Shown: one piece after another, positions 42,892 through 51,643 of the stretch
Layout of the letters: each line of letters begins with the position of its first letter
Position numbering within the stretch: the first letter of the stretch is position 1
NCBI GenBank assembly: GCA_018242665.1
Contig: JAFEBL010000007.1
Coordinates: 186,001 to 250,000 of the forward strand
Source: Nitrospira sp.
GTDB taxonomy: Bacteria; Nitrospirota; Nitrospiria; Nitrospirales; Nitrospiraceae
Direction: 5' to 3'
Length of the DNA stretch: 64,000 bases
Made by a program: the position numbers and the translations under genes
Notes under the pieces: model-generated
Seen by the model: the letters and a program-made list of their open reading frames with translations, nothing else
Told to the model about the DNA's origin: nothing
Database searches by the model: none

Positions 42892-43302
42892 TTATGGCTT
42901 GATCTTTTCGATCGATGCCAGTTTCCCATCCGGGTTGTAGGCGAGATGATAGATAAACGTTCGGTCTCGAACGGCGAGTTCGTATGGCGTACCGACGAGT
43001 TCCCAGAGAAATGCGGTGACGAGATCCGCACCGAGGTGTAGCACCACGGTGCCAACCTTAACCCAAGTGCGATGGGCATCCGGGTCGAGAATATAGCGAT
43101 CGTCGAACGTTCCAGTCTCGGTCTTATAGAAGGAATCAGGTTCACCAAGTTCGGCAATGATTTGAGGTCGTGGTGCCCCTTCCTTGATAACTTCAACATC
43201 GCCACGGTAACTGGAGCGGTTGGCCGCCATAATCACCGAACATCCCGACGTCATCATTAGGACAGTCCCCAAGGCTGCCATTGTTGTCCATCTCCCCGCC
43301 AT
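42892..43302 (-). CDS. Small lipoprotein, BamE/SmpA-like
   Basis: A 136-residue lipoprotein: signal peptide with lipobox TSGC (Cys21), then GAPRPQIIAELGEPD, YHLAYNPDGKLASIEKIKP and beta hairpins resembling the BamE/SmpA fold, whose members bind or stabilise outer-membrane machinery. The similarity is to the general pattern (a G-x-P helix start and paired strands), so the link is tentative. GAGGAGGG precedes the ATG; an adjacent ATG at 43305 is too close to that site. Divergent from the beta-barrel gene at 43605. Confidence 0.65.
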   Translation of the reverse strand: MAGRWTTMAALGTVLMMTSGCSVIMAANRSSYRGDVEVIKEGAPRPQIIAELGEPDSFYKTETGTFDDRYILDPDAHRTWVKVGTVVLHLGADLVTAFLWELVGTPYELAVRDRTFIYHLAYNPDGKLASIEKIKP

Positions 43303-43604
43303 CATTCCCTCCTCATACCGTGTGTGACATCAAGGACGCGTTTGCGCGGACACTCTGATGTGAGCTCCTCGCGTGTCGTGTTTATGGGGCCGAAGCAGGA
43401 TCCCCCGCAATCCTACGAATGCCAAGCGGGCCATACCGAAGGAGGGAGCGGGGGCATATGCGTAGGATAGAACACGTTCTTCGTTCATGGCACAGATGGG
43501 TCCGCACCGTGTCGAGCTGTACGAACTCGATGTGAATCAAGTCGCAGGCGGCTACAGGTGTCAAGGCTACGGGTGAGATCACGTGTGAAAATGAGGAGGG
43601 GGCT
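43303..43604. other. 302-base divergent intergenic region
   Basis: The two flanking genes diverge from here. GAGGAGGGGG just before 43605 and GAGGAGGG before 43302 are ribosome-binding sites. No convincing promoter pair, repeat or small gene is visible in the middle. Confidence 0.5.
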
Positions 43605-44327
43605 ATGTTGTGGTTGCGAGTGGTTCTTTGTGCCGGTCTTGCGCTGGCTGGTGAACTGACACTGTCGTTGGACGGGCGAGCTGAGGATGCGCTTACACAA
43701 GAATCAGAGGTGAAGGGTCCCAGGAAAACCGAGGCATATTTTGCTCCGTACCTGCTCGGCACTTTTCCGATCGATAGAAATTTGTCAATCGACGGCGATG
43801 GGGTGGCGAACGAAACGTTTCGCGGAACCAATATACGGAGCTCAGGAGGAGCCGGACTAAAGGCCGGTGTCTATCCAGGATCGATGGGTGGTGTGTTGGG
43901 GTTGGAAGGCGAATTTTACGGACATGGCGGAAAACTTAAGACTCCCGGTGGGACATTTCCAAGCGCCGACGCCAATATGTTGGTGTTGAATTGGATGGTC
44001 AACGTCCTAGCCCGGTACCCTGGTGAGGTTTTTCAACCGTATGTCGGCGCCGGTGCAGGTGTCTCTCTGGCGAACTTACGAGACATCAATTTTCATACGA
44101 GTTCAGGATCACTGAGTGGGAAAGCCAGTGACGCGGCCTTTGCCTACCAGTTCTTAGCCGGAGCCCGGGCCTATGTTCAGAAGAAGGTTTTCCTGTTTGG
44201 TGAGTATAAGTATTTTGGTTCCTCGTATGATTGGAAGAGCGAAGTTTCTTTTGGAGCGTCGGGCCCGACCACATCGCTGACCTTTCGAACACACATTGTC
44301 GCAGTCGGACTTGGCGTCACCTTCTGA
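43605..44327 (+). CDS. Outer-membrane beta-barrel protein A (paralogue pair)
   Basis: A 240-residue protein with a signal peptide (VVLCAGLALAGELTLSLDGRAE) and an eight-stranded-type barrel: YFAPYLLGTFPIDRN, GAGLKAGVYPG, LGLEGEFYGHGG, LVLNWMVNVLARYPGEVFQPYVGAGAG, FLFGEYKYF and the last strand AVGLGVTF ending in Phe, the usual outer-membrane signature. It is paralogous to the gene at 44949-45581 (shared LVLNxMVNxxARYPGEVxxPYxGxGxG and KVFLFGEY(K/R)YF). Role unknown. GGAGGGGGCT precedes the ATG. Confidence 0.8.
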   Translation: MLWLRVVLCAGLALAGELTLSLDGRAEDALTQESEVKGPRKTEAYFAPYLLGTFPIDRNLSIDGDGVANETFRGTNIRSSGGAGLKAGVYPGSMGGVLGLEGEFYGHGGKLKTPGGTFPSADANMLVLNWMVNVLARYPGEVFQPYVGAGAGVSLANLRDINFHTSSGSLSGKASDAAFAYQFLAGARAYVQKKVFLFGEYKYFGSSYDWKSEVSFGASGPTTSLTFRTHIVAVGLGVTF

Positions 44328-44422
44328 GACCATGTCATCAAACTCTTGCTTTTGTGGGTCCATACGGCCCTAGGGTTTGTACGGTTTGGGCCGGATCTTG
44401 ACGCCCCTGGCGGGCTTTGCGA

Positions 44423-44451
44423 TTGACAAGCCTGAAGACCTTACCTATACT
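44423..44451 (+). promoter_or_regulatory. Near-consensus sigma-70 promoter of the TRL lipoprotein gene
   Basis: TTGACA (44423-44428), exactly 17 bases, TATACT (44446-44451). One mismatch to consensus in total. Predicted start near 44458, giving a leader of about 58 bases to the ATG at 44516. Confidence 0.7.
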
Positions 44452-44515
44452 CCGGCCACGTAGAGATCCACATAGAGTGGGCACCATCAACCGCTAACTT
44501 CACGAGGGAGGACTT

Positions 44516-44842
44516 ATGAAGAAGGTGACCGTGTTGTTTTCTCTGAGCCTGATCAGCGCAGCGTATCTCAGCCTCACCGGCTGCCAGATCGTGGCGTCCC
44601 CGATGGCGGGTGGAATCTACAATGAAACGAAGTACGGCGATGTGGCCACGACCCACAACAGCGCCACGAAGGAAGGCAAGGCCTGCGGACAGTCCATCTT
44701 GGGCTGGGTCGCGACGGGTGATGCGAGCGTCTCGGCGGCGAAAGCGGCCGGCGGAATCACCACGGTGGCGTCGGTGGATCACTCAGCAAAGAACATCCTC
44801 GGCATCCTTGGCGAATGGTGCACGATCGTTAAGGGCAGCTGA
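44516..44842 (+). CDS. TRL-family lipoprotein
   Basis: A 108-residue lipoprotein (lipobox SLTGC, Cys23) with the TRL-like family layout: SPMAGGIYNETKYGDVATTHN, then SATKEGKACGQSILGWVATGDASVSAAKAAGGITTVASVDHSAKNILGI and a C-terminal CTIV. The repeated Gly-Ala pattern and the central KxGKACGxSILGW motif are characteristic. Function unknown; the family name comes from a tRNA-linked locus in other bacteria. It has the strongest promoter and terminator in the window and lies between two paralogous beta-barrel genes, suggesting high constitutive expression. Confidence 0.85.
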   Translation: MKKVTVLFSLSLISAAYLSLTGCQIVASPMAGGIYNETKYGDVATTHNSATKEGKACGQSILGWVATGDASVSAAKAAGGITTVASVDHSAKNILGILGEWCTIVKGS

Positions 44843-44865
44843 TCCGATTCGTTGTCCCTCTGAGG

Positions 44866-44904
44866 AAAAGGGTCTTCGGGAGCAATTCCCGAAGACCCTT
44901 TTTT
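44866..44904 (+). terminator. Rho-independent terminator of the TRL gene
   Basis: AAAAGGGTCTTCGGGA (44866-44881) pairs over 16 bases with TCCCGAAGACCCTTTT (44887-44902), loop 5, followed by a run of six T. It is 24 bases past the TRL stop and is the clearest intrinsic terminator in the window. Confidence 0.95.
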
Positions 44905-44948
44905 CGTTCTTCGCCCGGCAGCCTTCTGCGTGCTACCGTAGTTCAGAT

Positions 44949-45581
44949 ATGTGGGTTCCCATCCTGATCTTCATGTTGATCGGTTCTGCATGGCTTCCGG
45001 TGTCAGCACGGAGCGCCGAATTCGGGGAAATTGATTTAGGCGCTTATCTGCTGGGGAGCTGGCCGCGCGACCAGTCGATCTTCAACCAAGGCAGCACGGT
45101 GTCGGGCTCGATTCAGCAGGGATTCGGCGCGGGCTTGAAGATCGGCCTGTTTCCTCACGCGACCCGGCGGATGCTTGGCATTGAGATCGACTCATCCGGC
45201 CACGGTGGCGCGCTGTCGTTCCCCAATACAGCCAATGGGCAGAACCACGGCACCGGCCGTTCGAATCTTCTGGTGTTGAATACGATGGTGAACCTCATCG
45301 CCCGCTATCCCGGTGAGGTGGTGACTCCTTATCTCGGGATCGGCGGCGGCTGGTCGCACGGGACGCTGCTCAATCCCAACATCATCGGCCGAAACGACAA
45401 GGACTTCGATTCAGCCCGGGCCTTCGGCCATCAATACCTGGCTGGCGTTCAGGTCATGGTCAGTCCCAAAGTCTTTCTATTTGGCGAGTACCGCTACTTT
45501 TCCGCGAATTACCACTGGGACGGCCTCGCACTGGACTTTCGGGCGCACTACGGATTGTTTGGTGCGGGACTCCGCTTCTGA
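44949..45581 (+). CDS. Outer-membrane beta-barrel protein B (paralogue pair)
   Basis: A 210-residue exported barrel: signal peptide ending PVSARSAE, GAYLLGSWPRDQS, GAGLKIGLFPHATRRMLGIEIDSSGHGG, LVLNTMVNLIARYPGEVVTPYLGIGGGWSHG, KVFLFGEYRYF, and terminal strand LFGAGLRF ending in Phe. It shares strand order and motifs with the gene at 43605. The ATG at 44949 is chosen because the longer frame reads back through the TRL terminator. Followed by the hydrolase gene 6 bases later. Confidence 0.78.
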   Translation: MWVPILIFMLIGSAWLPVSARSAEFGEIDLGAYLLGSWPRDQSIFNQGSTVSGSIQQGFGAGLKIGLFPHATRRMLGIEIDSSGHGGALSFPNTANGQNHGTGRSNLLVLNTMVNLIARYPGEVVTPYLGIGGGWSHGTLLNPNIIGRNDKDFDSARAFGHQYLAGVQVMVSPKVFLFGEYRYFSANYHWDGLALDFRAHYGLFGAGLRF

Positions 45582-45587
45582 GCTTTC

Positions 45588-46349
45588 ATGAGCTTGCTCG
45601 ATCAATTCTTCGTCTACCATCCGCATCCGTGGGAAGAGCGTGATTGGTCCGCTGCCGGCGGGGTGCCGCTGGAGGATGTGTGGTTTCAGGCTGCCGATGG
45701 CACGAAGCTGTTCGGCTGGTATGCGGAGAATTCAGCCACGTCCGCCGTGTTGTTGTGGTGCCACGGCAATGCCGGCAATATGACCCATCGGCTGGAGAAT
45801 CTCCGTGCCTTGCATTGGCTCGGCCTATCTGTGTTTCTCTTCGACTATCGTGGTTATGGAAAAAGTCAGGGACGTCCGTCCGAGGAGGGCCTATATCTGG
45901 ATGCGGTTGGCGCCTACGACTATCTCACGCGGATGCGCCGGGTGAGGCCTGAGCGGTTGGTGATGTTTGGTCGGTCACTGGGAGGAGCCGTGGCTGGCGA
46001 GCTGGCGAGCCGGCGACCGGCGATGGGTCTTGTCTTGGAATCTTGCTTTCCTTCAATCGAAGCGGTGGCTCGCCACCACTATTTGGGCATGCCGCTCCAT
46101 TGGTTGCTGGGAGCTGCGTTTCGGCTGGAAGACCGGCTGCCACATCTTTCGTTGCCGAAGTTATTTGTGCATGGCGATCGCGACGACATCATTCCGCTCG
46201 AACTCGGCCAACAGGCGTTTGCCGCTGCCAAAGCGCCGAAAGAGTGGTATGTCGTGCGTGGCGCCGATCACAACGATGTGCCGACGGTCGGAGGTCGCGC
46301 CTATTTTGCGAAACTGTCGGAGTTTATTTCGGGCGCGCTCGGCCGATGA
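45588..46349 (+). CDS. Alpha/beta hydrolase (serine esterase, ABHD13/YfhR-like)
   Basis: A 253-residue alpha/beta hydrolase. The oxyanion-hole motif is WCHGNAGN, the nucleophile Ser sits in FGRSLGGAVA (GxSxGG), the acidic residue in HGDRDDIIP and the catalytic His in GADHNDV. The N-terminus is a DQFFVYHPHPWEERDW segment and no signal peptide is seen, so it is probably cytosolic or membrane-associated. Substrate unknown. It starts 6 bases after the barrel gene and is likely cotranscribed with it. Confidence 0.88.
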   Translation: MSLLDQFFVYHPHPWEERDWSAAGGVPLEDVWFQAADGTKLFGWYAENSATSAVLLWCHGNAGNMTHRLENLRALHWLGLSVFLFDYRGYGKSQGRPSEEGLYLDAVGAYDYLTRMRRVRPERLVMFGRSLGGAVAGELASRRPAMGLVLESCFPSIEAVARHHYLGMPLHWLLGAAFRLEDRLPHLSLPKLFVHGDRDDIIPLELGQQAFAAAKAPKEWYVVRGADHNDVPTVGGRAYFAKLSEFISGALGR

Positions 46350-46564
46350 GGTGGCACTCCCGGTGCTGCCGCTTGTGAGTGCTTTCTGTCACGGATGGAT
46401 CGCTTGGTAAGAGGCTTCACGTAGAGCGAAGGGGGCTCTGCCTGGGATGTTCTGAGGACTACGCCTCATCTGGCGAGTGCCGAAACATTCTGGTAGAGTG
46501 CGACCGCTTGCCGCGCTGTCATACGCGGCCGGAACGGCAGTGGGTGTGTATGCAAGGAGGCATA

Positions 46565-47533
46565 GTGCAGCGGACAGGTCTGGGCGTGATCGGGTGTGCC
46601 AGCATAGTGGCGTTGTTGTTGATGGTAGGCTGTGCCGGTGGACCGGCACGATCCACATTGAAGATTGCTCCGGAAGAAGGGCTGGTGCTGGAGGATAGCC
46701 GAGCCAACGCCGGGGCCGAAACCGCGAAGCAAGATGGTTCGCATGTCACATCACCACCAGTGGTACTGATTGCCACCGCGCCCGCTCCGGTGGAGAAGAT
46801 GACCTCTGAGGCTGAAACTCCCGAAGATCCATTCTACGATCCCTTTGCGAAAAGCGACGAGCCTGCAGGGGGGGAAGAATATGATCCGTGGGAACCGCTG
46901 AACACCAAGATATTCGAGTTCAATCGCCAGGTGGATCGGTGGGTGCTCAAGCCGGTCGCGCAGGGATATGACAAGGTGGTGCCGAATCCTGTGCAAACCG
47001 GTATCAGCAATCTGTTCTACAACATCCGGTTTCCGTCCCGATTGATCAACAACCTCGCGCAAGGAAAGTTCAATGGTGCCGGGACCGAAGTCGGCCGGTT
47101 TCTGTTGAACAGCACGTTCGGCTTGGGCGGACTTGTGGATGTGGCGAAGTACCTCAACATCACGACGCCGGAAGAAGACACCGGCCAGACGCTTGGCTAT
47201 TACGGCGTGAAGCCGGGCCCCTATGTGGTCCTGCCGTTCTTGCCGCCGTTTACCCTGCGGGATCTTTTCGGCTATGTCGGCGACATTGCGATGAACCCGA
47301 TCAACTGGATGGTCTTTCCCATCATCGAGGTGAACGGCATTCCCTCGCTGGTGGCGCATCACAATCGGACCACATCTTCGATCGCGCAGATCGGTGGCCG
47401 CGTCGAAGAGATTCTCAACGAACGGTCGCTGAATCTGGAGAAATTTCAGGGAGTGGAAGAAGCCACGCTGGATTTGTACACGGCGGTCAAAAACGCGTAC
47501 ATCCAAAAGCGGCGCAATCAGATCCGCGAATAG
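46565..47533 (+). CDS. mlaA: MlaA (VacJ) outer-membrane lipoprotein
   Basis: A 322-residue lipoprotein, lipobox LMVGC (Cys23), with an 80-residue disordered linker and the MlaA core: DPWEPLNTKIFEFNRQVDRWVLKPVAQGYDKVVP, INNLAQGKFNGAGTEVGRFLLNSTFGLGGLVDVA, EEDTGQTLGYYGVKPGPYVVLPFLPPFTLRDLFGYVGD. MlaA removes mislocalised phospholipids from the outer leaflet. GTG at 46565 follows AAGGAGG at 4 bases and is preferred to an upstream in-frame ATG. No mlaBCDEF genes are nearby. The stop lies 4 bases from the convergent kbl stop. Confidence 0.9.
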   Translation: MQRTGLGVIGCASIVALLLMVGCAGGPARSTLKIAPEEGLVLEDSRANAGAETAKQDGSHVTSPPVVLIATAPAPVEKMTSEAETPEDPFYDPFAKSDEPAGGEEYDPWEPLNTKIFEFNRQVDRWVLKPVAQGYDKVVPNPVQTGISNLFYNIRFPSRLINNLAQGKFNGAGTEVGRFLLNSTFGLGGLVDVAKYLNITTPEEDTGQTLGYYGVKPGPYVVLPFLPPFTLRDLFGYVGDIAMNPINWMVFPIIEVNGIPSLVAHHNRTTSSIAQIGGRVEEILNERSLNLEKFQGVEEATLDLYTAVKNAYIQKRRNQIRE

Positions 47534-47537
47534 CGCG

Positions 47538-48728
47538 TTACCCGATGACCTTGAGTTCGCGGCCGACGGTGGCGAAGGCGGCGACGGCCCGTTCGAGCTG
47601 CGCGCGGGTGTGGGCGGCCGAGAGTTGCAAGCGAATCCGCGCCTGCCCTTTGGGCACCACCGGATAACTGAACCCCACCACATAGATCCCTCCCTGTAGC
47701 AGACGGTCGGCCATATGTGCGGCCAGCGTCGCGTCTCCCAGCATGACTGGAATGATCGGATGGTGGCCGGGCACGAGGGTGAAGCCGAGGGCCGTCAGCC
47801 GGGACCGGAGCCAGCTGGCCTGCTCCATCAAGTTGGTGCGCAAATGCTCGCCTTGCTCGACCAGCGTCAGGGCTTGTAACGCAGCGGCAGCGATGACCGG
47901 CGGCAGGCTGTTTGAAAAGAGATAGGGGCGTGAGCGTTGCCGCAAGAGTTCGATGAGTTCTTTCCTCCCGGTGGTAAAACCGCCGGCTGCGCCCCCCAAC
48001 GCCTTCCCCAATGTGCTGGTGATAAGGTCGATCCGCTCGGCCACCCCGAAATGATCAGGCGTGCCGCGCCCGCCTTTTCCCAAGACTCCCGTCGCATGGC
48101 TATCGTCCACGATCACCGCGGCATTGTAGCGATCGGCCAGATCGGCAATGCGATCCAGCTTGGCCAGATCGCCGTCCATTGAAAACACCCCATCCGTGAC
48201 GATCATCCGCACCCGGCTGTCTGCCGACTCGGCCAATCGCGTTTCGAGTTCAGCCATGTCGGCGTGGGCATATCGAAGGCGGGCGGCCTTACAGAGACGA
48301 ATGCCGTCGATCAGGCTGGCGTGGTTCAAGGCGTCACTGATGATGGTGTCCCGTTCGTCGAGCAGTGTGTCGAACAGTCCGCCGTTGGCATCAAAGCAAG
48401 AGCTGTAGAGGATGCTGTCGGCGGTGCCGAAAAACGTGCTGATGGCCTGCTCCAACCGCTTGTGCAATTGTTGCGTCCCACAGATGAACCGCACGGACGC
48501 CATCCCGTAGCCGAATTCCGCGAGGCCGTCCTGGGCCGCTTGTTTCACTTCCGGATGATTCGCTAGGCCGAGGTAGTTGTTGGCGCAGAGATTGATGACG
48601 TCGCCTTGCGCCACACGAATCTCAGTGTTCTGCGGACTCAGAAGCTGCCGCTCGGTTTTGTAGAGACCGGCGGTGCGGATCTCTGCCAGCTGCTGCTCCG
48701 CGGCTTGCTTGAGAGAGGTGTAGGCCAT
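47538..48728 (-). CDS. kbl: 2-amino-3-ketobutyrate CoA ligase (glycine C-acetyltransferase)
   Basis: A 396-residue fold-type I PLP enzyme of the alpha-oxoamine synthase family. Visible: [31 protein letters not shown], the nucleotide/PLP region [31 protein letters not shown] and the PLP lysine in [14 protein letters not shown]. Sequence and 396-residue length match Kbl, which splits 2-amino-3-ketobutyrate with CoA to glycine and acetyl-CoA. It follows tdh by 39 bases, the classical tdh-kbl threonine degradation operon. Confidence 0.94.
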   Translation of the reverse strand: MAYTSLKQAAEQQLAEIRTAGLYKTERQLLSPQNTEIRVAQGDVINLCANNYLGLANHPEVKQAAQDGLAEFGYGMASVRFICGTQQLHKRLEQAISTFFGTADSILYSSCFDANGGLFDTLLDERDTIISDALNHASLIDGIRLCKAARLRYAHADMAELETRLAESADSRVRMIVTDGVFSMDGDLAKLDRIADLADRYNAAVIVDDSHATGVLGKGGRGTPDHFGVAERIDLITSTLGKALGGAAGGFTTGRKELIELLRQRSRPYLFSNSLPPVIAAAALQALTLVEQGEHLRTNLMEQASWLRSRLTALGFTLVPGHHPIIPVMLGDATLAAHMADRLLQGGIYVVGFSYPVVPKGQARIRLQLSAAHTRAQLERAVAAFATVGRELKVIG

Positions 48729-48767
48729 TGCCTCGAAACACGTGAAAGGTGAACCGTAGAACGTGGG

Positions 48768-49802
48768 TTATGGAAACAGCACTACTTTGCCGCATTGGCC
48801 GGACTTGATCAATTCAAATCCTTGGGCAAAATCTTTGAGCGGGAACGTGTGGGTCAGGACGGGACGGATATTAAGACCGGCTTTGAACAAACCGGCCAGG
48901 CGATACCAAGTGCTGAAGAGGCGGCGGCCGGTGATGCCGTGGACGCGCACGCCCTTGAAGATGACTTCATTCGCAAGATCGAAGGTGACGGGCCCGGAGG
49001 GAATCCCGAACAGGGTGACCCGGCCACCGTTTTTCACGGATCGAAAAGCATGGTGCAGCGCGGTCGGGTGCCCCGACATCTCCAATGACGCATCGACGCC
49101 TTCGCCGCTGGTGATGTCCTGAATGGCGGCGGCAATGGCTTCGGGGCGGTCAGCCCCTGCGTTCAGGACGTGATCCACCCCCACTTGCTTGGCCAAGCCA
49201 AGACGGTAGTCGCTGACATCGGTGGCGATAATGGTGGCGGCTCCGGCCGTGCGCGCGACAGCGGCCGCGAAGAGGCCGGTCGGGCCGCAGCCGGTGATCA
49301 GGACGGTGTGGCCGGTTAAATCTTCGACGAGCGCCGCATCGACGGCGTTCCCCAACGGCTCCTGTAGACAGGCCAATTCCGGAGGAATCTCCGGCGAGGT
49401 CTTCCAGAGGACGGTTTCGGGCAATACGATGAATTCGGCGAACGAGCCATCCAGATCGACGCCGAGGATGCGATAGTTCTTGCAGACATGCGCTTGGCCG
49501 GTTCGGCATTGAAAGCAGGCGCCGCAGGTGAGGTGCGACTCCGCCGCCACGTAATCGCCGACGCGGACGAGGGTGACATCTGACCCGATGGCGACCACCT
49601 CGCCACACATCTCATGGCCGATGGTGCGTGGCGGATGAATCCGGCTGTGGGCCCAGGCATCCCAGTTGTAAATGTGCGCATCGGTTCCGCAGAGAGACGT
49701 GGCGTTTACCCGGATGACGGCGTCGGTAGGGCCGGGCGTGGGGTCGGGACGTTCGGTATGCGTGAGGCCGGGTTGGGCGGCAGTTTTGACGAGGGCGCGC
49801 AT
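48768..49802 (-). CDS. tdh: L-threonine 3-dehydrogenase
   Basis: A 344-residue zinc medium-chain dehydrogenase. Catalytic zinc ligands lie in SLCGTDAHIYNWDAWA and GHEMCGEV, structural zinc Cys in CGACFQCRTGQAHVC, the coenzyme motif in ITGCGPTGLFAAAVA, and the Tdh-specific segment ANEVIFKGVRVHGITGRRLFSTW near the C-terminus. It oxidises threonine to 2-amino-3-ketobutyrate for Kbl. The ATG at 49802 fits family length; a TATAAT lies six bases upstream (separate entry), so the message may start almost at the ATG. Confidence 0.94.
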   Translation of the reverse strand: MRALVKTAAQPGLTHTERPDPTPGPTDAVIRVNATSLCGTDAHIYNWDAWAHSRIHPPRTIGHEMCGEVVAIGSDVTLVRVGDYVAAESHLTCGACFQCRTGQAHVCKNYRILGVDLDGSFAEFIVLPETVLWKTSPEIPPELACLQEPLGNAVDAALVEDLTGHTVLITGCGPTGLFAAAVARTAGAATIIATDVSDYRLGLAKQVGVDHVLNAGADRPEAIAAAIQDITSGEGVDASLEMSGHPTALHHAFRSVKNGGRVTLFGIPSGPVTFDLANEVIFKGVRVHGITGRRLFSTWYRLAGLFKAGLNIRPVLTHTFPLKDFAQGFELIKSGQCGKVVLFP

Positions 49803-49808
49803 CGGCTC

Positions 49809-49836
49809 ATTATAACAAGATGGCGCCAAATGCCTA
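49809..49836 (-). promoter_or_regulatory. Promoter of tdh-kbl, possible leaderless start
   Basis: On the minus strand TAGGCA (49836-49831), 16 bases, TATAAT (49814-49809), then 6 bases and the ATG of tdh. The start point would fall at or next to the ATG, and no Shine-Dalgarno sequence is present. Confidence 0.45.
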
Positions 49837-49965
49837 GCCACGGAAAGAAATGGGCACCCCGCGGCACGATACCGTGATCCACCGCAAGGAATCCGGTTGC
49901 AGTGAATTTCTTCTCGGCCCGCGCCCGAGACCGTGCCGGTAGCCTTCCTGGCGGGAAAAAACGGG

Positions 49966-49994
49966 TTGAACTGGGTCAGGCTCCTGGGTAGGAT
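49966..49994 (+). promoter_or_regulatory. Promoter of the TonB-C protein gene, possible leaderless start
   Basis: TTGAAC (49966-49971), 17 bases, TAGGAT (49989-49994), 6 bases, then ATG at 50001. Transcription would start at about the ATG itself; there is no Shine-Dalgarno sequence before that ATG. Confidence 0.45.
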
Positions 49995-50000
49995 GCCAGC

Positions 50001-51029
50001 ATGCAGTACCAGTTGTACACGTTCTGCAGAGGGCTGGTCGGCGGATTGGCGTTGATGCTCTGTGTCGGTAGCCCTGTGGCCGTCGCTCTGGCCGGTCCTT
50101 CCACCAGTTCCGTCTCGACAGCGCCGAAACGCTGGGCTCAGTTCGACTTGGTCAGCACCGAGCCTGACGGGTCCGTCCAGGCCGGGAAAGATGTGGTACT
50201 GAGCATCACCTTAGGCGGTGTGCCGCCCGGGACGGAATCCGTCATGGCCATGATCGAGTCCAACGGATTTCAGAGTCAGACGGTCTCCTTGAGCGAAGAG
50301 CCGACGACTGCCGTGTACCAGGGCACCGTGATTCTCGAACCGAATTCGACGTTGAAGAGCCGCACGACGGTGCATCCGAAGGCCGTACGCGTCAGAGTGT
50401 CGTTCGCACGCGCGAAGATCACGGGGCTGGAGGAGTTCTTGAAACGTGACGTCTACGTCACGCTGGGTGATCCGCCCGCCAGCGATCCGGAGGCCGATGT
50501 GCAACCGGGGCCGGTGGCTGAAAGTCCGGAGGCCGATGCCGCGGCCGTGCAAAAGGCGACGGAGCAGGTCATGGCCGTGAATGCGACGATTGCCGAGGAA
50601 GATTTGCTGCCCCTGCCCCCGCCCGGCGAATCGAAAGCCTATTGGAAGCAGGTCAGCGATTTGATCAGTCGGAACTGGAGCCGGCAAATCCGCTCAATCC
50701 GCCGCGCACCCAGCAGCGAAACGGTCCGGGTCCATTTTAAAATGTACGCCAGCGGCGTGGCCCAGGTGATTCAATTAGAAAAGAGTTCGGGGGCACGGGA
50801 TGTCAACGATGCGGGATTGCAAACCATCATCCATGCCCAACCGTTCCCTCCGATTCCGCCGGATTTGGGTGGCGATGTCGTGGATGTGCATGTACGAATG
50901 AGAACGGGGGCGAAAGTCGCCACACAAGATGTGCAGATTGGTGTGGAAAAGAAGCCGTCCAAGTCTGCTTCGCCCCCATCCCCAACCCCGAAAGACGGAG
51001 CTGCGACAAGCGGCTCTACAAAGGAGTAG
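50001..51029 (+). CDS. Secreted protein with TonB C-terminal domain
   Basis: A 342-residue exported protein. A signal peptide (GLVGGLALMLCVGSPVAVALA) is followed by a beta-rich N-terminal domain (AQFDLVSTEPDGSVQAGKDVVLSITLGG..), a Pro/Ala/Glu-rich linker (residues 155-195), and a TonB-C-like domain (YWKQVSDLISRNWSRQIRSI, VHFKMYASGVAQVIQLEKSSG, LQTIIHAQPFPPIPPDL). No extra membrane anchor is present, so it is not a usual energy-transducing TonB; such domains also occur in periplasmic binding proteins. A promoter is placed so that the message may begin at the ATG. The YceI gene follows 2 bases later. Confidence 0.78.
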   Translation: MQYQLYTFCRGLVGGLALMLCVGSPVAVALAGPSTSSVSTAPKRWAQFDLVSTEPDGSVQAGKDVVLSITLGGVPPGTESVMAMIESNGFQSQTVSLSEEPTTAVYQGTVILEPNSTLKSRTTVHPKAVRVRVSFARAKITGLEEFLKRDVYVTLGDPPASDPEADVQPGPVAESPEADAAAVQKATEQVMAVNATIAEEDLLPLPPPGESKAYWKQVSDLISRNWSRQIRSIRRAPSSETVRVHFKMYASGVAQVIQLEKSSGARDVNDAGLQTIIHAQPFPPIPPDLGGDVVDVHVRMRTGAKVATQDVQIGVEKKPSKSASPPSPTPKDGAATSGSTKE

Positions 51030-51031
51030 CT

Positions 51032-51643
51032 ATGACGAAATCGATCGGTCGTGTGCTCGCCATGTGGTGCCTTGGAGCAGGGATGGTGCTGGGAGCGACG
51101 GTTGTACAGGCTGAGACGGCCCGGTATGACGTCGACCTGGATCATTCAATCGTGGAGTTCAAGGTCGCCCACATGGTGGTGTCCAAGACGACCGGGCATT
51201 TCAAAGACTACACCGGCTTCATCGAAATGGATCCGGATGCCGGAACGGTGAAGGCGCTTGAAGCGACGATCAAGACGGCCTCGGTGACCACCAATCACGA
51301 AAAGCGTGACGCGCACCTGCGGAACCCCGACTTTTTCGATGTCGAGAAGTATCCGACTATTGTGTACAAGATGAAAAGTTACAAGAAGGCCGGTGACGGC
51401 TATCTCGCGGTGGGCGATTTGACCCTGCACGGTGTCACGAAGGAAATTACGCTGGAGGGCACGTTTAACGGCGTGACCAAGGATCCGTGGGGCAATACCC
51501 GCGCCGGATTTACGGCCGAAGGAAAGGTGAATCGCAAAGACTTCGGCATGGTGTGGAATAAAGCGCTTGATAGCGGGGGACTGGTGGTCGGCGACGAGGT
51601 GTTTATTAAGTTGGACATCGAATGTATTAAGGCAAAATCGTAG
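51032..51643 (+). CDS. YceI-family periplasmic protein
   Basis: A 203-residue YceI protein: signal peptide ending TVVQAE, then YDVDLDHSIVEFKVAHMVVSKTTGHFKDYTG, VTTNHEKRDAHLRNPDFFDVEKYPTIVYK, YLAVGDLTLHGVTKEITLEG and RKDFGMVWNKALDSGGLVVGDEV, the landmarks of this lipocalin-like barrel that binds isoprenoid lipids. The start has AAGGAG 5 bases before ATG. It follows the TonB-C gene by 2 bases and is probably cotranscribed. Hairpin sequences lie downstream. Confidence 0.93.
   Translation: MTKSIGRVLAMWCLGAGMVLGATVVQAETARYDVDLDHSIVEFKVAHMVVSKTTGHFKDYTGFIEMDPDAGTVKALEATIKTASVTTNHEKRDAHLRNPDFFDVEKYPTIVYKMKSYKKAGDGYLAVGDLTLHGVTKEITLEGTFNGVTKDPWGNTRAGFTAEGKVNRKDFGMVWNKALDSGGLVVGDEVFIKLDIECIKAKS

Noticed and set aside
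44610-44948. Open frame extending the second beta-barrel gene upstream through the TRL gene
   Set aside because: It lies in another frame of a well-supported lipoprotein and crosses a strong terminator.
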